In this document: piece after piece, positions 1 through 11,864 of the stretch
Numbering within the stretch: the first letter of the stretch is position 1
Layout: the number at the start of each line of letters is the position of its first letter
Source: Clonostachys chloroleuca
Lineage: Eukaryota; Ascomycota; Sordariomycetes; Hypocreales; Bionectriaceae
Length of the DNA: 64,000 bases
Reading direction: 5' to 3'
Assembly (NCBI GenBank): GCA_037952775.1
Contig: JBANAY010000003.1
Coordinates: 30,256,001-30,320,000 of the forward strand
Made by a program: the position numbers and the translations under genes
Notes under the pieces: model-generated
What the model was told of the DNA's origin: nothing
Databases searched by the model: none
The model's input: only the letters and a program-made list of their open reading frames with translations

Positions 1-2821
1 TTCGTCTCCTACACCGAGGACTGCGGCAACTACAAGCTCGGCGAGCGGTGCTACTTCCATGCCAACGAGGTCGCCTTCGACCTCGCGTCTCTGTCTGCTC
101 GCGCCCAGGGTCAGGCCGTCCGCATCCAGGACGTCGTTGAGGATATCAACCTCGCCTGGGGCAACTACGGCCAATCTTACACCGTTGCCCCCACTGCGAC
201 GTCCAACACCGACACCATCCCCTCTCCCACAAGCCTCTCCCTCAGCGACCAGACCCCTGTGTGCATTGCGCCCGTCGATACCAAGTATAACCTTCCCACT
301 GTTTGTACCGGACCGGACTTTGACAGTGAGCTCGACACTGGTCTTGGTATTTTTCATGCCAGTGAAGTACCTGGCACTTCTGGGATGCTTTTAGACTTGG
401 AAGCCAATGATGTAGCTGTCTCTAAGAGAGCAGAGAAGAAGGGTCTGCTTGGCAACATCAAGGACAAGGTAAAGCAAAAGGCGCAGCAGCTTCGAACCAA
501 GTTCAAACAGACGCTGGGGATACCAAGAAAACGTTGTTCGAAAAGGGTAAAAAAGTGGCAGAGACGCTCCAGAAGGGTGCAAATGCTGCCAAAAAGACCT
601 TTGAGACTGTCAAAAATATTTGGGAGGGCAAGCCCAATGATTTCAAGTTGAAAAAGAAGGAGCTGCTGCTACCGCTGCCTAAAAAGGATTGCGAGGAGAA
701 GGCCAAGAGCAAAGACCCCAAGGAGAGGGAAAGCATAAAGAATGCCTGCAAGGCCAAGAGCGAGTCCAAGGCCAAAGGGGTTGAGAGCCCATGGGGGAGA
801 ATGCACTACTCATCAAGTCCATTGGTAACGCCCCTAAGGACTTCAACCTTCGCCCGGAGGGCAGCAGGAGGCAGACAACTGTTAACAAGGGCAAGTTTAT
901 TAACTTCTACTGCGTGAATTGCGGTGTTAAGGGTTCCCTGGAGATGGCTGGCAATGTCACCATTAATGGGCTCAAGGGTATTACTGATGGCAAGGTTGAA
1001 GGTATCATCAACCTTTCCATTGGCCTTGGCCTTGGCATCTATGCGCAACATACACTTGAGAACACATTCAGCAAGGACCTCTATGATATCCCGGTCTCAC
1101 CCTTCACTATCGGCTTTGCCACTATCGGTCCAATGCTTAGTATCGGCACTGAGATGAAGTACAGCGTCAATATGGAAGGCTCCGTTCTGGCCCGTGGCGA
1201 TGTCAAGTTCACTGAGGCTAGGTTCCATTACGACTACAAGTCAGGCCGCATTGGTTCCAGCTCCTTCAAGCCTGAGTTCGTCCCAAGCTTTGCAGCTGAG
1301 GGTTCGGTCACACTGGCTGCGCAATTCGGCGTCCCCCTGGGTCTAGATGTCGGCCTCACCTTCTTCAGTGGGTGTACTTACTGCAAAGGCAGTATCGGCA
1401 TTGCCACCACGCCATCAATCAAGGCGGCAGCCACGGTTGCTGTCGAGGCCTCTGGTAATGCAACTATCCCTATTTCTGGTACAGAAAAGGGGAAAGTGGT
1501 CGCCAAGAACCTGGACGCCGGGCTCAAAGCGGTCAATAACTGCACTGGCATTTCCACCACTATCTCCGTGCGTAATGAGGTCGCAGGCAAGCTCAAGGGC
1601 TTCGGCTTGGTCAAGAAGGACTGGAAATTGTACGAAACTCCTAACTATGTCCTTGCCTCGTACTGCATCGGCAACAAGACAGATGGGACTTCCAAGGGCC
1701 GCATCGGCTGGCAAGGCCCCGCCGACGACAAGACTAAAACGCGGTCACTCGCTGGCGAGATCTCAGAGGGTCTTGACGAGCTGGAGGTTCGGGAGGAGTC
1801 TGCCAGTGGCGCCGACGAGGAGTCTTACGATCTAACTGAATACGTCGTTGAAGAAACCGACCAGCTGGATTTCAACAAGGCTACCATTATCGACACTCCC
1901 TATAAACTTAGTGATGAAGAGTTCGAGGGTTTCTGGTTCTCTACAATCAGCGTCAATGATGACAATGATCACTCGTATGTACTGGCTGCCTGCAATGATG
2001 GCAACGTTTATGTACAGAAGAATTCGACCGTCAATGACCTCCCATGGTACATGACTTGCACCACGCTTTGGGCAGGTCTTGAAGAAACTGTGCTACAGTC
2101 TCCTGGTGGTGGTATGCTGCATTATTATAACAACACTATGTCTGTTGTGGGCGTCAGTCGTCTTCGCTTCACGGACGAAGACACAGTTCCTGGGGGATCT
2201 GTCTATGTGTAAGTTGTCCCATTATTTACCTCCTCGCCTCGTGCAATGTTCATCCACCGTTTTCGAGTGTTTTGAAGTAATTAGATGCTAACTTACCCCC
2301 GAAGCGGCCTCGTTCCGTTCTACTACGGCGATGAAGACGGAGATAATGCCGGTCCCAGCATGCTGGCAGCCGTTGATCAAGATGATAATCTATTCTTCCC
2401 TGCCATTTGCACGTACAAAGACGGCCAAGGAGCCAAGATCTATCTTATTGGGGAGGACACAGAAGCCGGACTCGCCATTCTGGAGTCTCCAGATGTCAAG
2501 TACAGCATCACCAACGGTGATGTTGATAAGTGCAACTTGCTTCTGCTCAGCGTCACCACGCCAATTGATGGCGCCTGGTCCGAGTATGATGACGACGTCG
2601 AAGCCAAGTACAAAGCAGACCCTCTCGAGTATGGCTTCGATGAATCGCTCTTTGGTCAGGATAACCTACTTGACCTCCCTGATACTCTCTTGGATTCTGA
2701 TGATGAGCGGCTGGCGGATTTGAACCATGTTTGGGATGACGAATGGTTTAGCGAGGACTTGGATATCCTTGAGGACGATCTGGACTGGTTGAATGATCTT
2801 GACTCAACTGAAGGAAAGTAG
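1..2821 (+). CDS. Hypothetical protein, 5'-truncated, with two apparent frame breaks
   Basis: No family was recognised with confidence, and the gene enters from outside the window. Reading starts in frame at base 1. It covers a Cys-containing segment (CGNYKLGERC), a Ser/Thr/Pro-rich stretch, then a Lys-rich helical stretch (about 430-780). A Gly-rich beta-type domain with NCGVKG follows (about 900-1750), then a long acidic tail ending in STEGK. An intron at 2209-2304 (GTAAGT, branch CTAAC, AG) joins the last two exons in frame. The frame changes near 517 and near 795, each at a run of G where one extra G would restore continuity. This could be sequencing error, real decay, or an intron at 469-527. 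The composition suggests a secreted or wall-associated protein, possibly of the fungal DUF7029/DUF7223 type (tentative). Confidence 0.5.
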
Positions 2822-3208
2822 TTAGCTTTGACCTGGTATATTAAATATTGTTCTGCTTTTGTGAACATACTTTAATAATAATTCTCATACGTTACTTGTC
2901 CGTATTCAATCTATAGCGTAAGAAACTAGATACTTCCTACGACCAGTCTTTATACCACGTTTTTGCATATTTGGGACATGTTATGGACGTCTAGATCAAA
3001 TATAAGCTATTTGATTGGTCAAAACCATATATCTCTCAGTCCTGGCACTGTAAGGTGAAGCCTGATAGAAGCCGGTGTTTTAGAACAAACTATCCTTTCA
3101 TATTCACCAAGTCAACTAACTAGCTCATTCTCACTATTACATTCACACGCCAAACCAGCGGGATTGAAACGCCCAAGCACACGTTGAGACTCATAAACCA
3201 GCATCCTC
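2822..3208. other. Convergent intergenic spacer
   Basis: AT-rich spacer between the 3' ends of the upstream plus-strand gene and the minus-strand P450 gene. No coding frame, tRNA or repeat was recognised. It presumably holds both 3' untranslated regions and polyadenylation sites. Confidence 0.6.
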
Positions 3209-4915
3209 TTATTTATTCAAAACCCCCAATTGTTCAAGGAGTTCAAGGTCACTCTTCTCAGACGCAGATGGTTGGGCAATGCGCCTGATCATCTCTTCAT
3301 GCTTCTGGCTTCGCGGCTTGATCTGGAATGGAAACTTAGCCGGGTGCGTAACCAGTTCTGTGATCGGTTGGACAACGGGCTCCACGGGGACACCATGTTC
3401 ATCAACCGCCTTGAGAACGTCAAAAACCGCAATCGTCTGGGCTATAGTCAACCAGATATTGGCATCAGCGAAGGTCTTGCCGGGACAGATACGGCGGCCA
3501 ATGCCAAAGACGTATTCCTTTGGGTCGGGCTCGTTGTAAGGGGCTAAGAACCGCTCCGGGTTAAAGCGCTCCGGTTCGTGATATCTGTTGGGATCATGCG
3601 CATACCACCAAGCATTCGGTAACAAGATTGAGTCTTTTGGGATGAAGAACCCGCGGAAAATCTGATCAGCATCGCTCTTGTGTGCCACACCTATTGGCGC
3701 AGTAGGATGCCATCGATAGGCTTCCTTAATGACACTTTCCAGATAGACTAGTTTCGCGCGGTCCTCGAAAGTTGGTAGACGCTCTGAGCCCACAACCTCA
3801 TCGATCTCCTTTTGTGCCTTGCGCAAGATATCTGGATGTTTTATTAGGGCCAAGTAAGCGAAGCTCAGAGTCGAAACGGTGGTGTCGGACGCAGCTCCGT
3901 ATAGGTTTGCAGCTGATAAGTTGATATCGGATTCTAGTTCAGGGTCGATGTCATCACCGGCCCTATCAAGGGAATATGAGACAAATGAGGGGCGGTTGCT
4001 ATTATTTTCCCACTGGATTTTGGCGAATTGGAATGGGACATCCGCTGCTGCGAAGACTTCCTTCCTCCATCTTTTAGCAATGTCTTGGAATCCAGCACCT
4101 GGAAACCAGCTTGGCAGGTGCTTCATGAAAGGAAATAAGTCCACTAGCCATTTCCCTGGAATCACCGTTGCACAGAAGATGTCTACCCAGCGAGAAACGA
4201 GTTGTAGCACAGGGTCAGGTTGTTTTGTCTCCATGGAATATCCATAGGTCAGCTCAATGACCGTGGCCCCGACTTGTCTAGATAAAAGCTTGTTACTACT
4301 TAGCCTCGAACAAAGAATGATTATCACTTACGTCCTAACATGTTCTATCAGCCTCTCAGGGGTCTCCAAGAGTCGCAAGAGCGTCCGGCTGATCTCTCTT
4401 TCCTGAACTTCTCTCAGGGCAATGACTGAAGCTGAGGTGCCAATATACTGGTGAATAAGTTTCCGATGACGCCGCAAAGTGTCATCGTATGGCATCCCAG
4501 TCGCAAAGCGATTATACCCACACCTGCCATAAGAACATATTAATTTTTACCCATCAATCTAAATATTGCGAACTCACATTCCAAAACAAAATTCCATATG
4601 GGGCCGCGATGAGTTCTTGATTGCCATCTTCTCCATAAGCTCAAACGCGGCATCTTTGTCATTGAGAATGACGATCGTCCCGCCCATAACGGTCACCGAG
4701 CTAACAGGGCCATACTTTTCTCGGTGCTTCAGCCAGAATAGATGGTCTGGTTCACCTTTCGGCGGTAGGTCTAGAATGTTCCCGACCAAAGGCAGCGGCC
4801 GGGGACCAGGAGGAAGCGGTGGTGTTGATTTGGCTGATTTCCATGACCAAAGGAACAGGGATAGTCCTAGACCGGCAAGGATGGCTAGCCAAGTAGCCGA
4901 ATCTGACACGGTCAT
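3209..4915 (-). CDS. Cytochrome P450 monooxygenase, microsomal type
   Basis: Heme-thiolate monooxygenase expected at the ER membrane with an NADPH-P450 reductase. Three exons fit: 4915-4578, 4523-4332 and 4277-3209, with canonical GT-AG introns. The start was chosen at MTVSD because a membrane anchor (WLAILAGLGLSLFLW) follows at once, then the Pro-rich hinge PPLPPGPRPLPLVGN. Later motifs are the I-helix GAASDTTVS, the ExxR motif ESVIKEAYR, PERFNPERF, and the heme loop FGIGRRICPGKTF with its Cys ligand. The length of about 530 aa is normal. It resembles the fungal O-methylsterigmatocystin-oxidoreductase-like group. It lies 7 kb from PKS1 with a HET gene and remnants between, so membership in the polyketide cluster is possible but unproven. 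Confidence 0.93.
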
Positions 4916-7041
4916 GTTAAATCGGTTCCAGTTCAAGATTGCCTTCCTTGGGTCCTTCGTATGGTGAAAGCAATACCCGGAGCTGCGTAACTGGGACTGA
5001 TCTTGACTAGGCTCGACGCGATATTTATTTTTCTCGTGATCAATCCTTGCCGTATAGGTGAGCCGAAATGGGGACTCGGGCTGCTTTATGTGATTACATG
5101 CCAACTTGATTTGACGCTATTATGCACTCCCACGTCAGCGGCTTACCACACTCTGTTGAAAATGGGAGGTAGTATCCCAGAAGTACAAGCCATCAGATAG
5201 CCATCGAGGTGTGCCTATCTCGGGAGAACGATGGACGGATGCACTATGAAGGGTAGTGCAGATGTCCTGGTATGTCCTTCCACGAGGAAACGGGTCGACA
5301 AGTGCCTTAAAGAGATAGTTGGCCCGGCTAGAGTTGCCCACCGAAGATTAAATCAAAGCAAACATCTAAGGCTACTGAATAAAGTACCAACTGCTTTCCA
5401 TCGCTAATTGTTAAGGCGTCTCTCTAGGCTATAGTGATCGAAAAAAGAGAAAGAGTGCAACTATCATGAGCTGACTTCCAATGCCGCCCCTTCAAATGTG
5501 AAACTCACTACTTATTCAGCTTACTGCAAGCTATTCGCTAGTTCGCAAGCTAGTTCCTTTCCCGGTCGGAAGAGCTAGATGCTCAAAGGATTCCATGCAC
5601 CCTCCAAATCCAGGACGCTGTATCACTCTATACCCATGTTGATATCAAGGCAATTCTGTCAAAACTACTTCAGTCCCTGTAAATAAGATTTTGCTACTGC
5701 AAAAAAGCTATACTAAATAAGATGAATGGCGTAGTGTTCGCATTGCGCTTTTATTCTCATTGCTCACTCCCGGAACTTTTTTACCGGCTATCGCTTCTGG
5801 GCGCGGGGTTACATTCTGCATCATACTAATCTCTTTCCGAACATAATCCAAATGAGAACCCTGGGGAGGAATCGGTGCATACCTAAGCTCACCAATAACA
5901 GCACAGGTCTATCTAATCAGGATCTAGGGCAACCCAAAGTCCCTCCTACGAGGGTCCACATGCCAGGATGATCTCGATCAAATCTACCGTCAGAATCCTT
6001 CACGCATACCGCGCGGCTCCTTTCCGAAGCAAAAGGCTGAGATCTCAGCCCAGAACATCTACATAAGGCAAAAATCAGGGGTAGCTCATGCCTTCTAAAC
6101 TGTCCGTCGCCTAGTAACGACGTTTAAAGCAGGGTCACGCAGCTAATTAGGCACTCGAATTAAGAGTATATGGGTAAGAGTTCGAGCTTACAGTAAAAAG
6201 CAGCAATGGAAGATATCAGACTTGACATCTCAACACAATGGAAGGCAAATAAGCTCTATTAGCCTAAGGCCATAGCTGTGTGCCGAAGGATAACTCTGTA
6301 ATGTCTCATGCTGATAACTTCTTGGCTTCGGAACGAGCGGCTCGTCAGATCCCTGCTCATTCTACCCTCCTTTATCTAGTAGCTGGAGTTCTGCATCACA
6401 CGCACATTCCTTCGTGCGTTCATACACTTGACCTATCCAAGCACTTCAGCAGGCTCGCAAGTCAACTTTTCGTCAAGGGCTTATTTTACCGTGACCGCCC
6501 CGAGTGAGATGGCGCAGAATATTGCAATCCCCATATCAGTTGGGTCTACGTCTGCGAGGGTTTCTGCGTTACCATCTCACGGTTATCCCTCGCTTGCGCG
6601 AGTAAGCCCTTCCTTATGCCTCCTGTCCCACTTTGAGGGATATGGGAATTCGTGATGAATGTCCTAACGTTTCTTTCGTAACTAGGTATTTATTGTTGTG
6701 TGATGTCAGGTTTGGTATATCCCATTGCTCTTCTCACTCCGTGCTCGAACTCTCATGTGTCTCGACGTTTCAGAATTTTCAGGACAGTTCCGTGAAAACC
6801 GGATATTTGAGTGTCCAGGCTTGCATGGAGCTGTTCTGCATGAATGGCTACGGATTGCACGCCGTTCAGACGGTAAAAGCAAGCCGTCGAGGAGCAGAAA
6901 AAAGAACGGCAATCACCCAGCTGCATGTCAGAAATCAAATATGCAGCATAGCTACAGCCTTCACCACCACCACCACCATCCATTCATTCTAATCCCTCTT
7001 ACATTTGCAATAAGAGCGACTATCACCAAAACGAAGCCCAT
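4916..7041. other. Intergenic stretch, no gene recognised
   Basis: About 2.1 kb of ordinary composition. It contains only short unsupported reading frames on both strands, with no splice-linked conserved motifs, rRNA, tRNA or clear repeat. A CAC-trinucleotide run lies near 6964-6978. It includes the P450 promoter at its left edge. Confidence 0.5.
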
Positions 7042-7552
7042 TCAGAAACCCCATACTACAAACATAGCTGTAGAAGGGTTCTCATCAAGCATACCTCTAA
7101 AATCTTTCCATGCCTGCCAAAATGAATATATGCCAAACAGATAGACGCCTACATAGAGAAAGGAAACTCCACTGACAGCCTAGAGCCAATTAGGGACGAC
7201 TGGATTCTTGGATTCAAATTGACCAAAGTAAGGGCGATGAAAAAGAAAACAACAACCATAGACATCGATAATCCACCACTCATGTCAATATCTGTAAAAT
7301 TCTTGCGAGCATATTCCTGCTGTGCTGATACTATAAGAGTCCGTGATGCTCCAAATTCAGTAGCCTACTGATGGACATGACCGATATGAGAAAGATGACA
7401 CTCATTACCCGTAAAAAGGTGCATAGTTGAGACAGGAGCCTTTCATCAAACGTTAGACTTGCTCGCCATGTCATTTCCTCTGCCAATTGGCTCAAAAGTT
7501 GCCGCTCTTCCAGAGACAACGGCAATCTTTGTAATCTTATCATAACGAACAT
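7042..7552 (-). CDS. Small multi-exon probable membrane protein
   Basis: No family recognised. Reading the minus strand, an N-terminal segment (MIRLQRLPLSLEERQLLSQL) runs into a GTAATG...TAG intron at about 7366-7408. Reading resumes at ATEFGASRTLIV, continues through a hydrophobic segment (SMSMVVVFFFIALTL), and crosses a second probable intron ending in CTCTAG near 7183. It ends in another hydrophobic segment (FLYVGVYLFGIYSFW) and a stop at 7042. Two membrane spans linked by plausible introns suggest a real gene of roughly 140 aa, or the remnant of a longer one. The start could be 7552 or 7543. It is tail-to-head with the HET gene upstream on the same strand. The second intron has a weak donor (GTCAAT). 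Confidence 0.35.
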
Positions 7553-7701
7553 ACAAAATTCCTTCCCATGCCAGCCTCTCAATCTACTCTACCGTTTAAT
7601 GGCACCTTGAAATATCTTAGCAGGAATGAAAGTAGGACAACCTCAGCAGATCAGATCTTCACGGGGGCCAGCGCTAGCTCAGGCTCGGGAGCTACGCAAG
7701 A

Positions 7702-10137
7702 CTATTTGATACTGATTACAAACTTTTGCTCCGGGTCCTCGTCGCTTACATCCGTTCTGATACAAGCCGACTTGGCAGTCGCTTCGCCCGTGCTTTGAAA
7801 GAAATCCTTAGTCTCTCCGTAAAAGTTTCTATCCTCATCTTGATATCCCACAACCTCGTTGGGAAAGTTGCTGAAGCTAAACTGGCCAATCCTGGTATAA
7901 TGACCGGTAAGGCCAGTAACTGGCCTCAGAACAAGTCCAGTAACAAACAGTTCGTCTATCCACTCCCCACCGACACTGATTCTTGAACTCACCGGGCCAC
8001 TCGAATCCAAGGATGGAGGTGCTTTTATCTCGCCCGCGTCATGGTTTGCTGCCTCGTCTTCCGAGCCAGCCTCCATTTCTTCGTCGCTATCCCCCTCAGA
8101 TCTTCTCATAGCACCACCCACTCCATCGTAGAGAGGGAGCAGATATATTCCTTCCTCTTTACCAAGAATCTCATCTTCTAGGCAATCGATCGAAACTGGC
8201 AAGGGATTCGACTCCAACCCTGACAGAGTGAGGTACGGCCGTTGCTTTTTTCTAAGCATCTCCTCTGGATTATGTAACTTGTGGTGGTATTTTTCAATGC
8301 CGGCGTAATTCAAGTTGGCCATAATGAGAGAGGAACATGCTAGTGTAATCTCTCCATCCATGACTGCACCGAACGGGTAGTCATCAACAGTCTTCGTCCA
8401 TGCGTCTAGAAGCCGGGCTTGGGGCTTCAGGTCCGTGTCTGCGATCATGTATGATATAATGCAAGGACCCTCCACAGAAGCCCAAGACCATGTGGGCGCA
8501 CGCCAGGCTGGTCTCTTGACGACTGGGGCCGGGGGGAATGTGAACCATGGAAGCATAGATAGGAGGTCATTCTTCCATAGGCCCGCGAGATACTTATCCC
8601 CTGTAATATCATGCTGGCGCGCCGCAATTCCAGAGAGCGCTGGTAAGATGTCTGACTCATATGTTCTACTTGTCTTAGAGTAGATATTGACTATCTCGCG
8701 CCAGTCCCATTCCTCTTCCTCGGAGCAGACGAGGCGTGATCTTGGGAGCATGCCGGGGAATCCCTCAGGGAGAAACTGGGATTTGACCGAACTTTGGCAC
8801 TCCCAGTAGACCCCGTGGTCTCCAATATGGATCATCCGCGGGGAAAGGAGCTTCTCTTGAAACGCCCAGCTTCGGCCTCCCAGATGGGTGTCCACCGTGG
8901 AATCTTCGTGGACAGTGGTGGAGTGAAAGTTTTGAACTCTTGGAGATTCCCCAGCCTGGACCCGAGCGATGAATCCGCCACTATGCTTTGGAGATGATGA
9001 AGGGAAGAATCCTTGACTAACATCCGTGGCCGATGACGCGGATATAGTGACATGTGAGCCACTATATATGGATTTCATCCGTCCAGATTCCCGGCGCCAG
9101 TCGCGATGGTCCTCATCGTCTTGTATGATGCAGAGTGCATCGATCCACATAAAGGACAGACCTAGCCTCCTTGCAACTTCAATGGCATCCTGAAATGTTT
9201 TTGGTAGGCTCTCAAAAGTGATTTCATTTAAAAACGTGGGTAGTGTTTTCTTTGTCAGTTTCACGAAGGGAATCCGTCCCCAACAGTAGCTAAGAGTGGC
9301 ATACTGCGGCATTTCATCCCAAAGCTCTGTCTCAACCAGCTTCACAATGTTATTAGAAATGGAAACTAGCCTACTCGGCGCACTGTTTTTCTTCAAACGG
9401 CAAGTTTCATGAGACTCTATGCAGTGCAAGAGCCACATCTTTGCCAACTCAATTGGGTCGTTGGGTTCATCCCACAGCTTGGCTTTCTCTTGGGGTCAGC
9501 AATTTTGAAAACTTCATCTCCTAGGGCGGCCGGTCTGCTTACTATCCAATGGAAGGAGTTGAGACTCGAACTTGAACAGTCGAGCCCCAACCATGTTGCA
9601 GTGGGTGGCCTCTTTGCCGGGATAATTCCACCAGAGGAGCTGTGAGCCACTATTTTCTGTGTCGTTGAGCGTGCCCCAGTTCTGGATGGTGAGGGCGGAC
9701 CTCGCAGGGTTATGGAGAGCTGCCATTCTTCCTTCGATCTTCCGACAGATGCTGACGCTATTTTCCTTAGTGAGGCCGGTCCAGAGGAATGCACACAGCT
9801 TGCATCCAAGTCGTGATGCCGCCTCAACCTCCTCCGTGCTGTATGTTTGGCCCACGGCGTAGTCCCAATCTGTGTTCCTGCTAAGGTTTGGCCAGTGCTG
9901 GAGGAGATGGAAGCACCGGGAGCAGAATCCAGCGGTCACATGGATGTCTTGCATGAGCTGCTTCACTCGCATTTCGATTGCATCCACATCGATCTCATCC
10001 GACGCAACGTCTGAGACGGGATAGGAACTGGAGTCACATTGATCTGCCTTGTGGCGAAGGTAATCAGCGAGCCAGGTCTCCAGAGCGGTTGAGCGAGGCG
10101 TCTCGACTGCCTGCACTTCATGTTGAATCTTTTCCAT
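7702..10137 (-). CDS. HET (heterokaryon incompatibility) domain protein
   Basis: HET domains trigger cell death or incompatibility reactions on non-self recognition in filamentous fungi. Two exons (10137-9543 and 9488-7702) are joined by a 54-bp GTAAGC...AAG intron. An N-terminal Cys-containing region (CSRCFHLL, CKLCAFLW) precedes the HET core. Core motifs are YATLSYCWG, then LPKTFQDAIEVARRLG, then FMWIDALCIIQDD, followed by DWRRES, M and IYSGSHVTISA. The C-terminal half is poorly conserved, with an acidic segment (EGDSDEEMEAGSEDE). At about 790 aa the length is normal for the family. The start at MEKIQHEVQ is the first ATG in the frame. It is unlikely to be biosynthetic and more likely belongs to the variable accessory region beside the cluster. 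Confidence 0.9.
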
Positions 10138-10560
10138 CGTAGGGAATAACAAAGTATAAACCTGAAATCACGAAACAAAATGAAGTTTCGTTTGGCATAG
10201 AAACTGAAGAGAGAAATTATGAACTAAGAACTCGCACCAACTTCAAATTGCGTTGCAAAGGTATTATATGTCTGGGAATCACAAACCTACAGCTGTGATA
10301 ATAAGGAGACGTAAATAGAAGAGTCTAAAGAGTCGAATCAAAACCAGCTACAACGAGATGATATCCATAGATCTTATTAAGAACTCAGCGGTGAAGGCAG
10401 ACTCGCCAGGTGGAACCATTGCTAGGTTGCGAACCACTCGCGCGGGGTGAGCATTCTGCCTTGAGGCGGCCAGTGGGGCAGTTTCCACAGGGAGGGCTGT
10501 GCATTGAGTTGCCAGGCTGTAGCCACGCAGGCCTCTCAGGGGTATCTGGCGGCTCCGAAC
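10138..10560. other. Intergenic stretch; 3' flank of glycosyltransferase remnant
   Basis: Holds the promoter side of the HET gene and DNA downstream of a broken glycosyltransferase reading frame. Open frames exist on both strands at 10385-10560, but no recognisable domain continues in them. Confidence 0.45.
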
Positions 10561-10940
10561 CTATGGTTGCAGCTCCAGCGTACAAGGACTACACTGCCAA
10601 TATGCCTTTCCGTCGATTTCATGGTAGGCAATTTCTTTGGCAGCAGGCGTCTTGGCCTGCGCAAACTTGGAAACTCGGGCCAACTTGTCGCCCAGACCCG
10701 AGAAGGATGCGTAATGTATCTCAATGTCTGGATAGTTTTCTAGGATGGAGGATGCGGTGGCGTGGCTATGTGGACATTGCTAAGGCCATGCTCGATGTTG
10801 GAGATGAAGAGTGCCGTTCTGTTTCGTCCCTGAATGTACGGCGGGCGCTCTTCCGGAGAGCTGGGTAGGTAGAACGCGACGAACGCGGCGATCAGCGCGC
10901 CGGTCAGCGCGCCGGTCAGAAGCAAGATCCGGATGAACAT
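10561..10940 (-). pseudogene. UDP-glycosyltransferase 5' fragment, frameshifted and truncated
   Basis: The frame starts with a membrane segment (MFIRILLLTGALTGALIAAF). It then gives the typical N-terminal motif of fungal UDP-glycosyltransferases (FISNIEHGLSNVHIA), after which it shifts. The other frame carries on with ENYPDIEIHYASFSGLGDKL and on to EIAYHEIDGKAYW, ending at a TAG at 10561. The break lies in a directly repeated GCCAC near 10765; a 5-base tandem duplication explains it. Everything downstream that a UGT needs (acceptor region, donor-binding motif) is missing. I regard it as a dead remnant. It may once have glycosylated a product of the neighbouring cluster, but that is inference. 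Confidence 0.7.
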
Positions 10941-11864
10941 TGTTGACGGATTTGTTCGAACCTCCAATGATCAGTGGTTGAAGTCGAGATTTTCGACGCG
11001 AACCAACCTTTGCCCCCTTTTTATCTTGCCATTGGTTCATTCAGCATTGCAGGGTTTATCTCCCGAGCAATATAGATACGCGATGATAATATGAAAATCA
11101 ATTGCTTGGCATTAATTCATTTATATACTCCGCCGGTGTCGCCACCAACAGCTTCTAGTATTATTAGTAAAGGAGATGATGTTATTGAGACTGTTGCTAA
11201 CTACCAAGGTAGAAATTACAAAAGAGAGCCGTTGTCGCCGTGAGAATCCCCTGTATCCATTAATGGTGTGAGCAGCCCAACCTCGGGCCCTCCAGGTGAT
11301 TGGATACCACGCTAGTACGTATAGCGTCATGGTCTTCATATCCCTGACCTTTTTTCATCAGGCAGAATTTCAGTCCTTGGATTGCGTTAAGACCTGTGGG
11401 GCTGGAGCTGAGCTGACTAAGACTCCACCATGGAAGGATACCTACGGCATGATTGTGTCTCAGAGCTATTTGAAGTAGCTTTGTCGGGCTAATTTTGTCA
11501 CTGTCCTCCCACACAAAATAAAAACTGACTCGATACCTACCCCTCTGCACAATGAATTTTTAACCCAATCAAATAGCCACTGGGGTAAGATGAGCTTCCC
11601 GTAACATAGGGTAGCGCAACGGAAAACTGTATTGCGGGTCTTCGTGCCCTTATTCATAATGCTTTGCATAATTCTATATTTAGATTCATTGAATCAAGCA
11701 TAATTCAGATATATTTAAACTCACTCTTCTACATGGAAAATTGTACAACTAGAGTATTTTACAAACAATATGAAATTGTCTAGCTATAGAGCGATCCTTT
11801 TTTTTTTTTTTTTTTTGGTAAAGCGTTAAAACCACATCACGGAAAATACTAGACTTGTCGAGAT
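10941..11864. other. Intergenic stretch with a 19-base T tract
   Basis: No gene recognised. It contains the 3' flank of PKS1, including an uninterrupted run of T at 11798-11816 shortly downstream of the PKS1 stop codon. Short open frames at 11121-11669 have no conserved features. Confidence 0.5.

Noticed and set aside
6960..6985. Run of CAC triplets as a His-tag-like coding repeat
   Set aside because: It is a short trinucleotide run in an unsupported frame with no conserved flanks.
3209..10137. P450 and HET genes as firm members of the PKS cluster
   Set aside because: They are separated from PKS1 by remnants and 1.7-7 kb of non-coding DNA, and HET proteins are not biosynthetic; membership of the P450 stays open.
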